NCBI RefSeq assembly: GCF_013374115.1
Contig: NZ_AP022673.1
Coordinates: forward strand, 1,330,501-1,394,500
Reading direction: 5' to 3'
Length of the DNA stretch: 64,000 nucleotides
Origin: Sphingomonas sp. HMP9
Lineage (GTDB): Bacteria; Pseudomonadota; Alphaproteobacteria; Sphingomonadales; Sphingomonadaceae
Shown here: positions 29,547 to 37,908 of the stretch, one piece after another
How the letters are laid out: each line of letters begins with the position of its first letter
Numbering within the stretch: the first letter of the stretch is position 1
The notes under the pieces: generated by a model
Told to the model about the DNA's origin: nothing
Databases searched by the model: none
The model's input: the letters and a program-made list of their open reading frames with translations, nothing else
Position numbers and translations under genes: made by a program

Positions 29547-30653
29547 TCAGTAGATCACGACGGAGCGGATGCTCTCGCCGGCGTGCATCAGGTCGAAACC
29601 CTTGTTGATCTCGTCGAGCGTCAGGCGGTGCGTGATCATCGGGTCGATCTCGATCATGCCGTTCATGTACCAGTCGACGATCTTGGGCGTATCGGTCCGC
29701 CCCCGCGCGCCGCCGAATGCGGTGCCGCGCCAGTTGCGCCCGGTGACGAGCTGGAACGGCCGCGTCGAGATTTCCTTGCCCGCCTCGGCCACGCCGATCA
29801 CGATCGACGTGCCCCAGCCGCGATGGCAGCATTCAAGCGCCTGCCGCATCACCGTCGTGTTGCCGGTCGCATCGAACGTATAGTCCGCGCCGCCGTCGGT
29901 CAGCGCGATGATATGCGGCACGATGTCGCCCACATCCTTGGGGTTGGCGAAATGCGTCATGCCGAAGCGCCGGCCCCACTCCTCGCGGTCGGGGTTGATG
30001 TCGACGCCGACGATCATGCCCGCGCCTGCGAGCTTGGCGCCCTGGATCACGTTCAGCCCGATCCCGCCGAGCCCGAACACGACGACGGTATCGCCCGGCT
30101 GGACCTTGGCCGTGTGCACGACCGCGCCGACCCCCGTCGTCACGCCGCAGCCGATATAGCAGCTGGTATCGAACGGCGCGTCCTCACGGATCTTGGCGAC
30201 CGCGATCTCGGGCAACACGGTGAAGTTCGAGAAGGTCGAGCAGCCCATGTAATGGAAGATCGGTTGGCCCTTGTAGCTGAACCGCGTCGTGCCGTCGGGC
30301 ATCAGCCCCTTCCCTTGCGTCGCGCGGATCGCGGTGCACAAATTGGTCTTGCCGCTGAGGCACGACTTACACTGGCGACATTCGGGGGTGTAGAGCGGGA
30401 TCACGTGATCGCCGACCGCGACGCTGGTCACGCCCGCCCCGATCTCGCGCACGATGCCGGCGCCTTCATGGCCCAGCACGCTCGGAAACAACCCTTCCGA
30501 ATCAAGCCCGTCGAGCGTGTAGGCGTCGGTGTGGCAGATGCCCGTCGCCATGATTTCGACGAGAACTTCGCCGGATTTCGGTCCCTCGAGGTCGAGTTCG
30601 ACGATCTCGAGCGGTTTTTTTGCCTCGAACGCAACGGCGGCGCGGGTCTTCAT
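29547..30653 (-). CDS. adhC: S-(hydroxymethyl)glutathione dehydrogenase (class III alcohol dehydrogenase)
   Basis: Oxidises the formaldehyde-glutathione adduct to S-formylglutathione. The 368-residue zinc alcohol dehydrogenase has the catalytic-zinc ligands in [10 protein letters not shown] and GHEGAGIV, the structural-zinc cluster [15 protein letters not shown] near residue 94, and the cofactor loop GLGGIGLNV near 195. It starts [20 protein letters not shown], as class III enzymes do. First gene of the operon, divergent from the DUF2945 gene. Gene symbol frmA is also used. Confidence 0.95.
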   Translation of the reverse strand: MKTRAAVAFEAKKPLEIVELDLEGPKSGEVLVEIMATGICHTDAYTLDGLDSEGLFPSVLGHEGAGIVREIGAGVTSVAVGDHVIPLYTPECRQCKSCLSGKTNLCTAIRATQGKGLMPDGTTRFSYKGQPIFHYMGCSTFSNFTVLPEIAVAKIREDAPFDTSCYIGCGVTTGVGAVVHTAKVQPGDTVVVFGLGGIGLNVIQGAKLAGAGMIVGVDINPDREEWGRRFGMTHFANPKDVGDIVPHIIALTDGGADYTFDATGNTTVMRQALECCHRGWGTSIVIGVAEAGKEISTRPFQLVTGRNWRGTAFGGARGRTDTPKIVDWYMNGMIEIDPMITHRLTLDEINKGFDLMHAGESIRSVVIY

Positions 30654-30772
30654 CGGTCGGTCTCCTTGATTGCCGCCCTGATGCCTCGCGCCTCGCCCCT
30701 CCGCAACCCGCCGCCGATGCAACCAATCGCGCATTCCCGCGGTTGATCGTTGCAAATCAAGGAGATGGCGCG

Positions 30773-30976
30773 ATGAAGGATCCGAAGAAGGGCGACGAGG
30801 TGACCTGGAAATCGCACGGCGGCGAAGCGCACGGCACCGTCGAAAAGAAACAGACCAGCGACACAACGATCAAGAGCCACACCGTCAGGGCCTCCAAGGA
30901 AGACCCGCAATACATTGTAAAGAGTGACAAGGGCGGCAAGGCAGCGCACAAGGCGGACGCGCTCACCAAGGCGTGA
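30773..30976 (+). CDS. DUF2945 (hypervirulence-associated TUDOR-like) small protein
   Basis: A 67-residue lysine-rich protein starting [20 protein letters not shown], with the GDEVTWKS and [14 protein letters not shown] segments of the DUF2945 family. Function is unknown; the family is small and often found with stress or DNA-binding genes. GGAG eight bases before the ATG at 30773 supports this start over a longer frame from 30620. It directly precedes the SWIB gene and may share its transcript. Confidence 0.8.
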   Translation: MKDPKKGDEVTWKSHGGEAHGTVEKKQTSDTTIKSHTVRASKEDPQYIVKSDKGGKAAHKADALTKA

Positions 30977-31023
30977 CCACGCGCGCAGTGCCCAACGCAC
31001 GCACGCAACAGGAAGGAATGCTT

Positions 31024-31284
31024 ATGGCTACAGCTCCCAAGACCGGCGGCATCCACGCCCCCGTCCAGCCCTCTCCCGAGCTCGGCGAGATCGTCGGCAA
31101 CGACCGTCTGCCGCGCAGCGAAGTGATCAGCAAGGTGTGGGTCTATATCAAGGCCAACAACCTCCAGAACCCTGAGAACAAGCGCGAGATCCTCGCGGAC
31201 GAGAAGCTGAAGAAGGTTTTCGGGCGTGACAAGTGCACGATGTTCGAGATGAACAAGTACATCTCGCAGCACGTCAAGGCCTAA
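31024..31284 (+). CDS. SWIB/MDM2-domain protein
   Basis: An 86-residue protein made almost entirely of one SWIB domain (from GEIVGNDRLPRSEVISKVW to FEMNKYISQHVKA). In eukaryotes the domain is part of chromatin remodellers; in bacteria small stand-alone forms occur, for example with chlamydial histone-like proteins, and their role is not settled. AGGAAGGA lies at the right distance from ATG 31024; ATG 31018 is too close to it. Its neighbour encodes another small basic protein. Confidence 0.88.
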   Translation: MATAPKTGGIHAPVQPSPELGEIVGNDRLPRSEVISKVWVYIKANNLQNPENKREILADEKLKKVFGRDKCTMFEMNKYISQHVKA

Positions 31285-31455
31285 CAGCCAGCACTGCACG
31301 GCAAGCGGCGGCGGGGATTCAAGCGATACCCGCCGCCCTTGATCGAACTCAGTCGGTGGTTCGATTACCGCCATTGCCGCAACGCTATGGCGTACGGCCG
31401 GACACTAGCCCCGAGCTTGATCGTCCCACCCAACCGGCGTAATGCCCCAGCCGAT

Positions 31456-31532
31456 GCCCCCGTAGCTCAGCCGGATAGAGCGACGGTTTCCTAAACCGTA
31501 GGCCGCGTGTTCAAATCTCGCCGGGGGCACCA
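31456..31532 (+). tRNA. tRNA-Arg (anticodon CCT)
   Basis: Seventy-seven bases including an encoded CCA. The acceptor arms GCCCCCG and CGGGGGC pair, the D-arm contains GTAGCTCAGCCGGATAGAGC, the anticodon stem ACGGT/ACCGT encloses loop TTCCTAA with anticodon CCT, and the T-loop TTCAAAT is standard. The gene is intact, and no element is inserted at its 3' end. Confidence 0.95.
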
Positions 31533-31568
31533 GCTTTTCCTTCGCAGGCGATTGCCGGTTTCCGCGCC

Positions 31569-32234
31569 TTATCCGCAGCACCGTTTGGATTTCCTGCCCG
31601 AGCCGCATGGACACGCGTCGTTCCTGCCGACCTTCGTCGACGGAGCGGGTGTCGGCGTCCCGGCTGATGCCTCCATATTTCGCGCATGAGCAGCATGGAG
31701 TTGCAGAACGGCGGCGACGATCCGCGCAGGTGCGTCTGCGTCGACCGCGTTGATCTCGACACTGTCGAGCGTGGTTTCGTTGGCGACAATCGCGATCAGC
31801 GACAGGATTTGCGCCACGGCACCCGCAGTCTCGGGATCGGTATCGTCACCCATCGCGGTCCAGCTGTCCGGCCTGAGCGCCACCGCTTCGGCGAAACCGT
31901 CGATCCAGGCCTCCCAGAGCACGTCGCCATTGCGGTCGTCGATATCGAAGATCGGCTGGGGCTTGCCACGGGTCAGGTCGCGGACGATCTCGGCATAGCG
32001 CGCCATCACCGCATCGACGAACCACCGGACGTCGGCGGGATCGTCGAACGGCGGATTGTCGCTGTCGTCAGAGCCCCAGATGCACTGGAGCCACTCGCCC
32101 TGCGGGATCGTATCGGGGCTGACCGCCAAGCCGGTCAGGAAGCCGTCGAGTTCGGTCAGCAGCATCGGCTCTTCGAGCGGCAGATCGGCGAGCGCGCCGT
32201 CGAGACGTCGGAAACGGGAGGGAAGGTTTTTCAT
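31569..32234 (-). CDS. YecA/UPF0149-family protein with C-terminal SEC-C zinc motif
   Basis: A 221-residue protein with an N-terminal UPF0149 (YecA-like) helical domain (MLLTELDGFLTGLAVSPDTI near residues 24-43) and a C-terminal SEC-C motif, GRNDACPCGSGRKSKRCCG, whose Cys residues bind zinc. SEC-C motifs are shared with SecA and often mediate protein or ribosome contacts; the cellular role here is unknown. It ends 37 bases from the tRNA on the opposite strand. Confidence 0.88.
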   Translation of the reverse strand: MKNLPSRFRRLDGALADLPLEEPMLLTELDGFLTGLAVSPDTIPQGEWLQCIWGSDDSDNPPFDDPADVRWFVDAVMARYAEIVRDLTRGKPQPIFDIDDRNGDVLWEAWIDGFAEAVALRPDSWTAMGDDTDPETAGAVAQILSLIAIVANETTLDSVEINAVDADAPARIVAAVLQLHAAHARNMEASAGTPTPAPSTKVGRNDACPCGSGRKSKRCCG

Positions 32235-32416
32235 CGGTTTGGGTCGGCTGCCTTGGAAAGATCCGTTGCGTCATAGCCTGGAGGTGACGTGCGCTGCCAG
32301 CAACGAGTGGTGCCACGCCTCCCCGCACCGGACGAGAGCGGAGTCGCGTGCCGCTTGCCTCGTCCGGCGGATCCGCTCATGGCGGCGGGATCGCCGACCA
32401 GACCGGGAATCCGCAC

Positions 32417-34006
32417 GTGATCAGAGCCCTTTGCCGTTTTGCCGCGCTGGCATCGATCGCAACGATGGCGCCTGCCCAGACCACCCCGTCCTCGTCCGTA
32501 CGATCGCCCGCCGACCTTTACGGACCGCTGTTCGACGCCGTGCAGCACGGCCATGTGTTCGCCGACGGGAAGACGTTCGTGGATGCCGTACCCAAGCGGG
32601 CGACGGAGGCGATCATGGCGGAATATGCGCGGGCGAAGCCCCGCGATGCCGCGGCGCTGAAGGCGTTCGTGCTCGCCAATTTCGTCGTGCCCGGCGAGAA
32701 TGATCGCGGCGCGGGCGATCTCAGGACGCATGTGCGCACGCTCTGGCCGCAGCTCGTGCGCCAACCGGCGGAACCGGTCGCGGGCAGCTCCGCGCTGCCC
32801 TTGCCGGCACCCTATGTGGTCCCCGGCGGGCGCTTCCGCGAAATCTATTACTGGGACAGCTATTTCACGATGCTCGGGCTGAAGGTCGATGGCCAGCAGC
32901 CGCTCGTGGAGTCGATGCTGGAAGATTTCACCAGCCTGATCGAGCGATACGGCCATATCCCGAACGGGACCCGGACCTATTATCTCAGCCGCTCGCAGCC
33001 GCCTTATTATGCGCTGATGCTCGATCTCTCGACCAACACAGACCCCGCGGTGACGAAGCGCAGGCTGGCTGCGCTGCGGGCCGAACATGGCTTCTGGATG
33101 AAGGGCACGACGTGCCTCGCGAGGCGAACCGCCTGCCTGCGCGTGGTGCGGATGCCCGATGGCAGCGTGCTGAACCGCTATTACGACGACCGCGATACGC
33201 CGCGGGACGAATCCTATGCCGAGGACGTCGAGACCGCGGCCAAGGCGGCGCCCCGGCCCGCAGCGGACACGCAACGCAACCTGCGTGCGGGTGCGGAAAG
33301 CGGATGGGATTTCAGCTCGCGCTGGCTCCGCGATCCGCGGTCGCTGGCGACGATCCACACCACCGACATCGTACCCGTCGATCTCAACAGCCTGTTATGG
33401 GCGATGGAGCGCCGAATCGCCGAACGCTGTCGTACGGCGCACGACAGCGCTTGCGCGACCGCGTTCACGACGCTGGCGACCAAGCGGAAGACCGCGATCG
33501 ACCGCTATCTCTGGCAGGCCGATACCGCACGCTACGCCGACTGGGACCTGTCCACGCGCACGCCGACCGCGAGCGTCAACGCCGCGATGGTGCACCCGCT
33601 GTTCGTCGGCCTTGCGTCACCCGCCCAGGCAAAGGCCGTCGCGGCGACGGTGCGCACCTCGCTGGTGGCGGAGGGTGGATTGCGGACGACCACGCTGAAC
33701 ACCGGGCAGCAATGGGACGAACCCAATGGCTGGGCGCCGCTGCAATGGGTGGCGATCGCCGGACTGGAGGCGAACGGCGAACCGCTGCTCGCCAGGGATA
33801 TCGCCAAGCGCTGGCTGGGCACGGTCGGTGCGGCCTATGCCGAGACCGGCAAGATGCTCGAAAAGTATAATATCGAGCAACGTACGCCGGGCGGCGGCGG
33901 CGAATATCCGGTGCAGGACGGCTTCGGCTGGACGAACGGCGTCACCAGCGCGATCCTCGATCGCTACCCCGACCTTGCACGCCAGGCCCCGCGTCCGGCG
34001 CAGTAG
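32417..34006 (+). CDS. treA: Periplasmic trehalase (GH37)
   Basis: Hydrolyses trehalose to two glucose units in the periplasm. The 529-residue product carries both trehalase signatures, PGGRFREIYYWDSYF near residue 139 and QWDEPNGWAPLQW near 434, plus the Gly-rich GGGGEYPVQDGFGWTNG ending. I chose the GTG at 32417, which gives the signal peptide VIRALCRFAALASIATMAPA; an ATG at 32348 adds 23 residues without signal character. The glucose it releases could feed the sugar-acid genes at 36-44 kb, which is inference. Confidence 0.92.
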   Translation: MIRALCRFAALASIATMAPAQTTPSSSVRSPADLYGPLFDAVQHGHVFADGKTFVDAVPKRATEAIMAEYARAKPRDAAALKAFVLANFVVPGENDRGAGDLRTHVRTLWPQLVRQPAEPVAGSSALPLPAPYVVPGGRFREIYYWDSYFTMLGLKVDGQQPLVESMLEDFTSLIERYGHIPNGTRTYYLSRSQPPYYALMLDLSTNTDPAVTKRRLAALRAEHGFWMKGTTCLARRTACLRVVRMPDGSVLNRYYDDRDTPRDESYAEDVETAAKAAPRPAADTQRNLRAGAESGWDFSSRWLRDPRSLATIHTTDIVPVDLNSLLWAMERRIAERCRTAHDSACATAFTTLATKRKTAIDRYLWQADTARYADWDLSTRTPTASVNAAMVHPLFVGLASPAQAKAVAATVRTSLVAEGGLRTTTLNTGQQWDEPNGWAPLQWVAIAGLEANGEPLLARDIAKRWLGTVGAAYAETGKMLEKYNIEQRTPGGGGEYPVQDGFGWTNGVTSAILDRYPDLARQAPRPAQ

Positions 34007-34078
34007 GGGCCCCGCCACACGCGATCGTTCCGACGGCGATGGTTGCTTACGGCACCCGGCGCCACATATGGACCTGCA

Positions 34079-34963
34079 ATGCTCGACCCCACGCCCGCCA
34101 GCCTACCCGACGACGCCGCCATGCTGTCACCCGATTTCGTCGTCATCGACGTCGAGACGGCATGCTCGCGCGTCAGCAGCATCTGCCAGGTCGGGATCGT
34201 TGGGTTTTGCGACGGCCGCGAGATCTTCGAATATGAGACGCTGGTCGATCCCCGCGACGAGTTCAACATCTTCAACACGCGCATTCACGGGATCACGGAG
34301 CATCACGTCACGGGTAAACCGTGCTTTGCCGACATTCACGGCATCGTCGACGGCCATTTGTCGGGCCGGACGACGGTGGCGCATTCCTATTTCGACAAGG
34401 GCGCACTCGCCGCCGCCTGCCGTATCCATGACCGCCCCCCGATCGAGACGGTCTGGCTCGACAGCGTCCGCGTCGCGCAGCGCGCATGGCCCGATCTGAC
34501 GAGCCACCGACTGGGCGGCCTCGCGCAATATCTCGGGATCGCGCACAAGCATCACGACGCGTTGAGCGATGCGCGCGCCGCCGGCTGGGTGATCGTCAAG
34601 GCGATCGACCATACCGGCATCGCGCTCGACGAATGGCTCATGCCACCGCGCAAACCCGGCCCTGCCCCACGCCCCGCTGCTGCCGGACCGCTCAGCGGCG
34701 AACGTATCGCGCTCCTCGGTGAGCCGCGTGACGGGCGGCTTGCAAGTGCGATCGCCGCGCTTGGCGGACGTATCGTCTCCGCGGTCGGCAACACCACGAC
34801 GATGCTCGTCATCACCGGGCGCGCGCCGTTCAGCTATTCGGTGCGCAACAGCGGTGCGTATCGCCGTGCCGAGCAGTATCGGCGGCTCGGCGGGACGATC
34901 CGCGTGGTTTCCGAGGTCGAACTCGACCTGCCGGCTCTCGCGGCCGGCTCTGCCGCCGCCTGA
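34079..34963 (+). CDS. DEDDh 3'-5' exonuclease fused to a BRCT domain
   Basis: A 294-residue protein. The N-terminal exonuclease domain of the DnaQ/RNase T type has the first acidic motif FVVIDVETA near residue 21, and the His-Asp motif HKHHDALSDARAAG near residue 160. A Pro-rich linker leads to a BRCT-like domain (LSGERIALLGEPRDGRLASA to the C-terminus). It is probably a DNA-repair or proofreading-like nuclease whose BRCT binds partner proteins or DNA ends. ATG 34079 is preferred over a TTG at 34043. Confidence 0.83.
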   Translation: MLDPTPASLPDDAAMLSPDFVVIDVETACSRVSSICQVGIVGFCDGREIFEYETLVDPRDEFNIFNTRIHGITEHHVTGKPCFADIHGIVDGHLSGRTTVAHSYFDKGALAAACRIHDRPPIETVWLDSVRVAQRAWPDLTSHRLGGLAQYLGIAHKHHDALSDARAAGWVIVKAIDHTGIALDEWLMPPRKPGPAPRPAAAGPLSGERIALLGEPRDGRLASAIAALGGRIVSAVGNTTTMLVITGRAPFSYSVRNSGAYRRAEQYRRLGGTIRVVSEVELDLPALAAGSAAA

Positions 34964-35094
34964 CCAGGCACAGTATCTCCTCGAATAGCTGAGCACCGAC
35001 GCGTTTCCGGCCGCATGCCGCCGAACCGCGCGCGCCGCCTTGGCAAATCCCGGACAAGGTGCGACCATCGTCGCAGGCGACAGCGGAGGACGAT

Positions 35095-36714
35095 ATGCGG
35101 TTGGCGACTTGGGGAATGACGGTCGGTCTGCTCGCCGCACCGGCAACGGCGCAGCGCGTGCAAGTCGCGAGCGGCGCACTTGAAGGCACGCATGTTGCGA
35201 CCGTCGCGACGCCGGTCGATGCGTATCTCGGCATCCCCTATGCGGCGGCACCGATCGGCGCGTTGCGGTGGCAGCCACCGCGACCGGCTGCGCAATGGAC
35301 CGGCGTGCGTAAAGCCGACCGGTTCGGCGCGCGCTGTATGCAACAGCCTCTGTTCGCCGACATGAAGTTCCGCTCGCCGGGGATCAGCGAGGATTGTCTG
35401 ACGCTGAACGTCTGGGCGCCGGCCGGTGCGAAACCGGGCGCGCGGCTGCCCGTGCTGTTCTACATCCACGGTGGCGGCGCGATCGCAGGCGACGGGTCGG
35501 AACTGCGCTATGACGGTGCGGCGATGGCGCAGAAGGGCATCGTCGTCGTGACGATCAACTATCGGCTCGGCGCGTTCGGATTCCTCGCGACCAGCACGCT
35601 GGCCGCGGAGTCACCGACGCATTCCGCCGGAAATTACGGCCTGCTCGATCAGGCTGCGGCGCTCGCCTGGGTCCGCCGCAACGCCACCGCCTTCGGAGGC
35701 GATCCGGCGCGGATCACGATCGGCGGCGAGAGTGCGGGATCGATGTCGGTCAGCGTGCTGATGACCTCACCGCTCACCCGCACGCACTTCGGAGGGGCGA
35801 TCGGCGAGAGCGGTGGCGTCCTGCCGCCGACCTTCCGTCCAAAGCCGCTCGCGCAGGCGACGAAGGACGGCGACGCGTTCGCGACCACGGCTGCGGCGGG
35901 CGCCGGGGCTGCGGCGAGTGCCGGGGTTGGGGCTGGCGCGGAGCCGCCGTCGCTCGCCGCGCTGCGCGCGATGCCGGCCGAGGCTTTGCTCGCGGCACAG
36001 GGTGCGCAGCGATTCCGCGCGGACTTCATCGTCGACGGACAGTTCCTGACCGAGCCGCCGATCGATACCTACACGGCCGGGCGCGCGGCGCGCGTGCCGT
36101 TGCTGGTTGGCGCGAACTCGCAGGAGGGCAGCTGGACGAGCATTCTTGCCGGGCAACCTCCGACGGTGGCGAACTATCGCGCGGGCGTCGCCAAGCTCTT
36201 TGCCGATGCGGATGCACTACTCGCACTGTACCCGGCGACGACGGACGCCGACGTGCCGGTCGCAGCGACGGCGCTGGCGAGCGACGCGTTTCTCGGCGCG
36301 TCGACATGGCAGTGGTTCGACCTCCAGCGTCGGACGCGTCAACCGACCTATTATTATCATTTCGCGCATCCCCGCCCGGCCGCGCTGCCGCCGCTCACCA
36401 ACCCCGATGTTCCACCGATCGGGGCAGTGCACAGCGCCGAGATCGAGTATGCGCTGGGCAACCTCGACACGAACCCGGCCTATGCCTGGACGCCGGAAGA
36501 CCGCCAAATTTCGGCGGTGTTCCAGGGGTATTTCACCGCCTTCGTCAAGACCGGCAATCCGAACGCAGCGGGCTTGCCGGCGTGGTCGCCTGCCCCGTCC
36601 GCGGGGGGTGTCATTCCGCGCCAGGTCGTCGACGTCCGGACGCGCTCTGAACCGTTCGTCGAACAGGCCCGCTACGTGGCGGCGACGCCGCTGCTCGAAC
36701 GCCGGGTGCCCTGA
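35095..36714 (+). CDS. Type-B carboxylesterase, exported
   Basis: A 539-residue alpha/beta hydrolase of the carboxylesterase type-B family. The signal peptide MRLATWGMTVGLLAAPATA is followed by GIPYAAAPIGALRWQPP, the oxyanion-hole HGGGA, the signature EDCLTLNVWAP near residue 98, and the nucleophile elbow GGESAGSMSV near 211. An Ala/Gly-rich stretch around residues 265-280 looks like a flexible insertion. GGAGGA precedes the ATG. Substrate unknown; the neighbours suggest plant or sugar esters. Confidence 0.9.
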   Translation: MRLATWGMTVGLLAAPATAQRVQVASGALEGTHVATVATPVDAYLGIPYAAAPIGALRWQPPRPAAQWTGVRKADRFGARCMQQPLFADMKFRSPGISEDCLTLNVWAPAGAKPGARLPVLFYIHGGGAIAGDGSELRYDGAAMAQKGIVVVTINYRLGAFGFLATSTLAAESPTHSAGNYGLLDQAAALAWVRRNATAFGGDPARITIGGESAGSMSVSVLMTSPLTRTHFGGAIGESGGVLPPTFRPKPLAQATKDGDAFATTAAAGAGAAASAGVGAGAEPPSLAALRAMPAEALLAAQGAQRFRADFIVDGQFLTEPPIDTYTAGRAARVPLLVGANSQEGSWTSILAGQPPTVANYRAGVAKLFADADALLALYPATTDADVPVAATALASDAFLGASTWQWFDLQRRTRQPTYYYHFAHPRPAALPPLTNPDVPPIGAVHSAEIEYALGNLDTNPAYAWTPEDRQISAVFQGYFTAFVKTGNPNAAGLPAWSPAPSAGGVIPRQVVDVRTRSEPFVEQARYVAATPLLERRVP

Positions 36715-36729
36715 ACGCGCGGACGCAGG

Positions 36730-37842
36730 CTAGATCTGGCCGACGAACACCGCGCCCGGCACCGTCACAGTCTGTCCGGTGGCGGTCAGTCGGCCATCGC
36801 GTTCGATCCGGAATATCGCCAAATTGCCGGACCGTTCGTTGCCGACCATGACGCGGCGCTGTGCTTCGAGAACCAGCAGGAAGCGCGGCCAGTTGCCGCC
36901 GCTGGGGATATGCTGGAGCAGGCTCGGCACGCCCGACGCATCGAGTGCGAAGACGGCGACGCTGTCATGCCCGCGGTTCGAGACGTAGAGCCGTCGTCCC
37001 GTTTGGTCGATCGCGATATGCGCGGCCTGCGACGCGCCCTCGTATCCGCACGGCAGCGTCGAGATCGTGTGGCGGGTCGTAAAGCTGCCGTCCGGGCGCG
37101 CGTCGAGCAGGATGACCGCGTTGGACAGTTCGCACACCACATAGGCAAGCGGGCGGCGTGGATGGTGGACGAGGTGGCGCGGCCCTGCGCCCGGCGGCGC
37201 ACGCCACGCAGCGACCGGCTCGGCCAGCGTTCGCGCCTGCGGATCGAAGCGATAGGCGAAGATCGTGTCGGTCCCCAGATCGACTGAATGTAGCCATCGG
37301 CGATCGGGGCTGAAGCCGACCCAGTGCGCATGCGGCCCCTCTTGCCGGGCTTTGTCGGGGCCGTGGCCTGTGTGGCGGAAGATGACGGGTTCGCCTGGCG
37401 TACCGGTACGCGCGTCCAGACGGTGGAACGCGACGCTGCCGCTCGAATAATTGGCGACCGCGAGACACGCGCTGGCGCGGTCGATCGTGACGTAACACGG
37501 GTCGGCGCCGGCCGTGGCGGCGGTGCCGCGGTGCGACCAGTCGGGCGCATAGGCCGCAATCTCGCCCGCGGCCTTCTCGCGGACGAAATAATACGCGCCG
37601 CCCGGACCGCCACCCACTCCGAACGAGGCGTCATCGATGCCGGATACGGGCGTGCCGACCTGCCAGGTGTCGCGACCAGGGTCGAACGCGATCGGGTACA
37701 CCCCTTTGCCGCCCTCACGCGCGTAGGTGCCGGCGATCAGCCGAACCATTCGACTGGCACCGCCCGCTGCCATCGCCGGGAAGGCGATCGTGGCCGTCAT
37801 CGCGGTCAGGGCCGACCGTCGTGTTATGGTCCAGTCGGTCAT
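36730..37842 (-). CDS. Tat-exported seven-bladed beta-propeller lactonase
   Basis: A 370-residue lactonase of the YbhE/6-phosphogluconolactonase (Pfam Lactonase) family. A twin-arginine type signal (TITRRSALTAMTATIAFPAM) indicates export, so a periplasmic sugar lactone such as gluconolactone is a likelier substrate than 6-phosphogluconolactone. Propeller-blade repeats include LYVSNRGHDSVAVFALD near residue 290. It lies near gluconokinase and a GFOR-like gene, a set that could take glucose through gluconolactone to gluconate. It is convergent with the esterase. Confidence 0.85.
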   Translation of the reverse strand: MTDWTITRRSALTAMTATIAFPAMAAGGASRMVRLIAGTYAREGGKGVYPIAFDPGRDTWQVGTPVSGIDDASFGVGGGPGGAYYFVREKAAGEIAAYAPDWSHRGTAATAGADPCYVTIDRASACLAVANYSSGSVAFHRLDARTGTPGEPVIFRHTGHGPDKARQEGPHAHWVGFSPDRRWLHSVDLGTDTIFAYRFDPQARTLAEPVAAWRAPPGAGPRHLVHHPRRPLAYVVCELSNAVILLDARPDGSFTTRHTISTLPCGYEGASQAAHIAIDQTGRRLYVSNRGHDSVAVFALDASGVPSLLQHIPSGGNWPRFLLVLEAQRRVMVGNERSGNLAIFRIERDGRLTATGQTVTVPGAVFVGQI

Positions 37843-37908
37843 GCCCGTTCCTTCGCTGCTATCGGCGGTGTCATGCGTCAGCGGCTCGGCCGAGGCAACG
37901 AACCCCGC

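Noticed and set aside
31456-31532. tRNA-Arg as an attachment site for the accessory region
   Set aside because: No integrase lies beside it, no repeated 3' tRNA segment was seen at the accessory border, and the neighbours are core-like genes.
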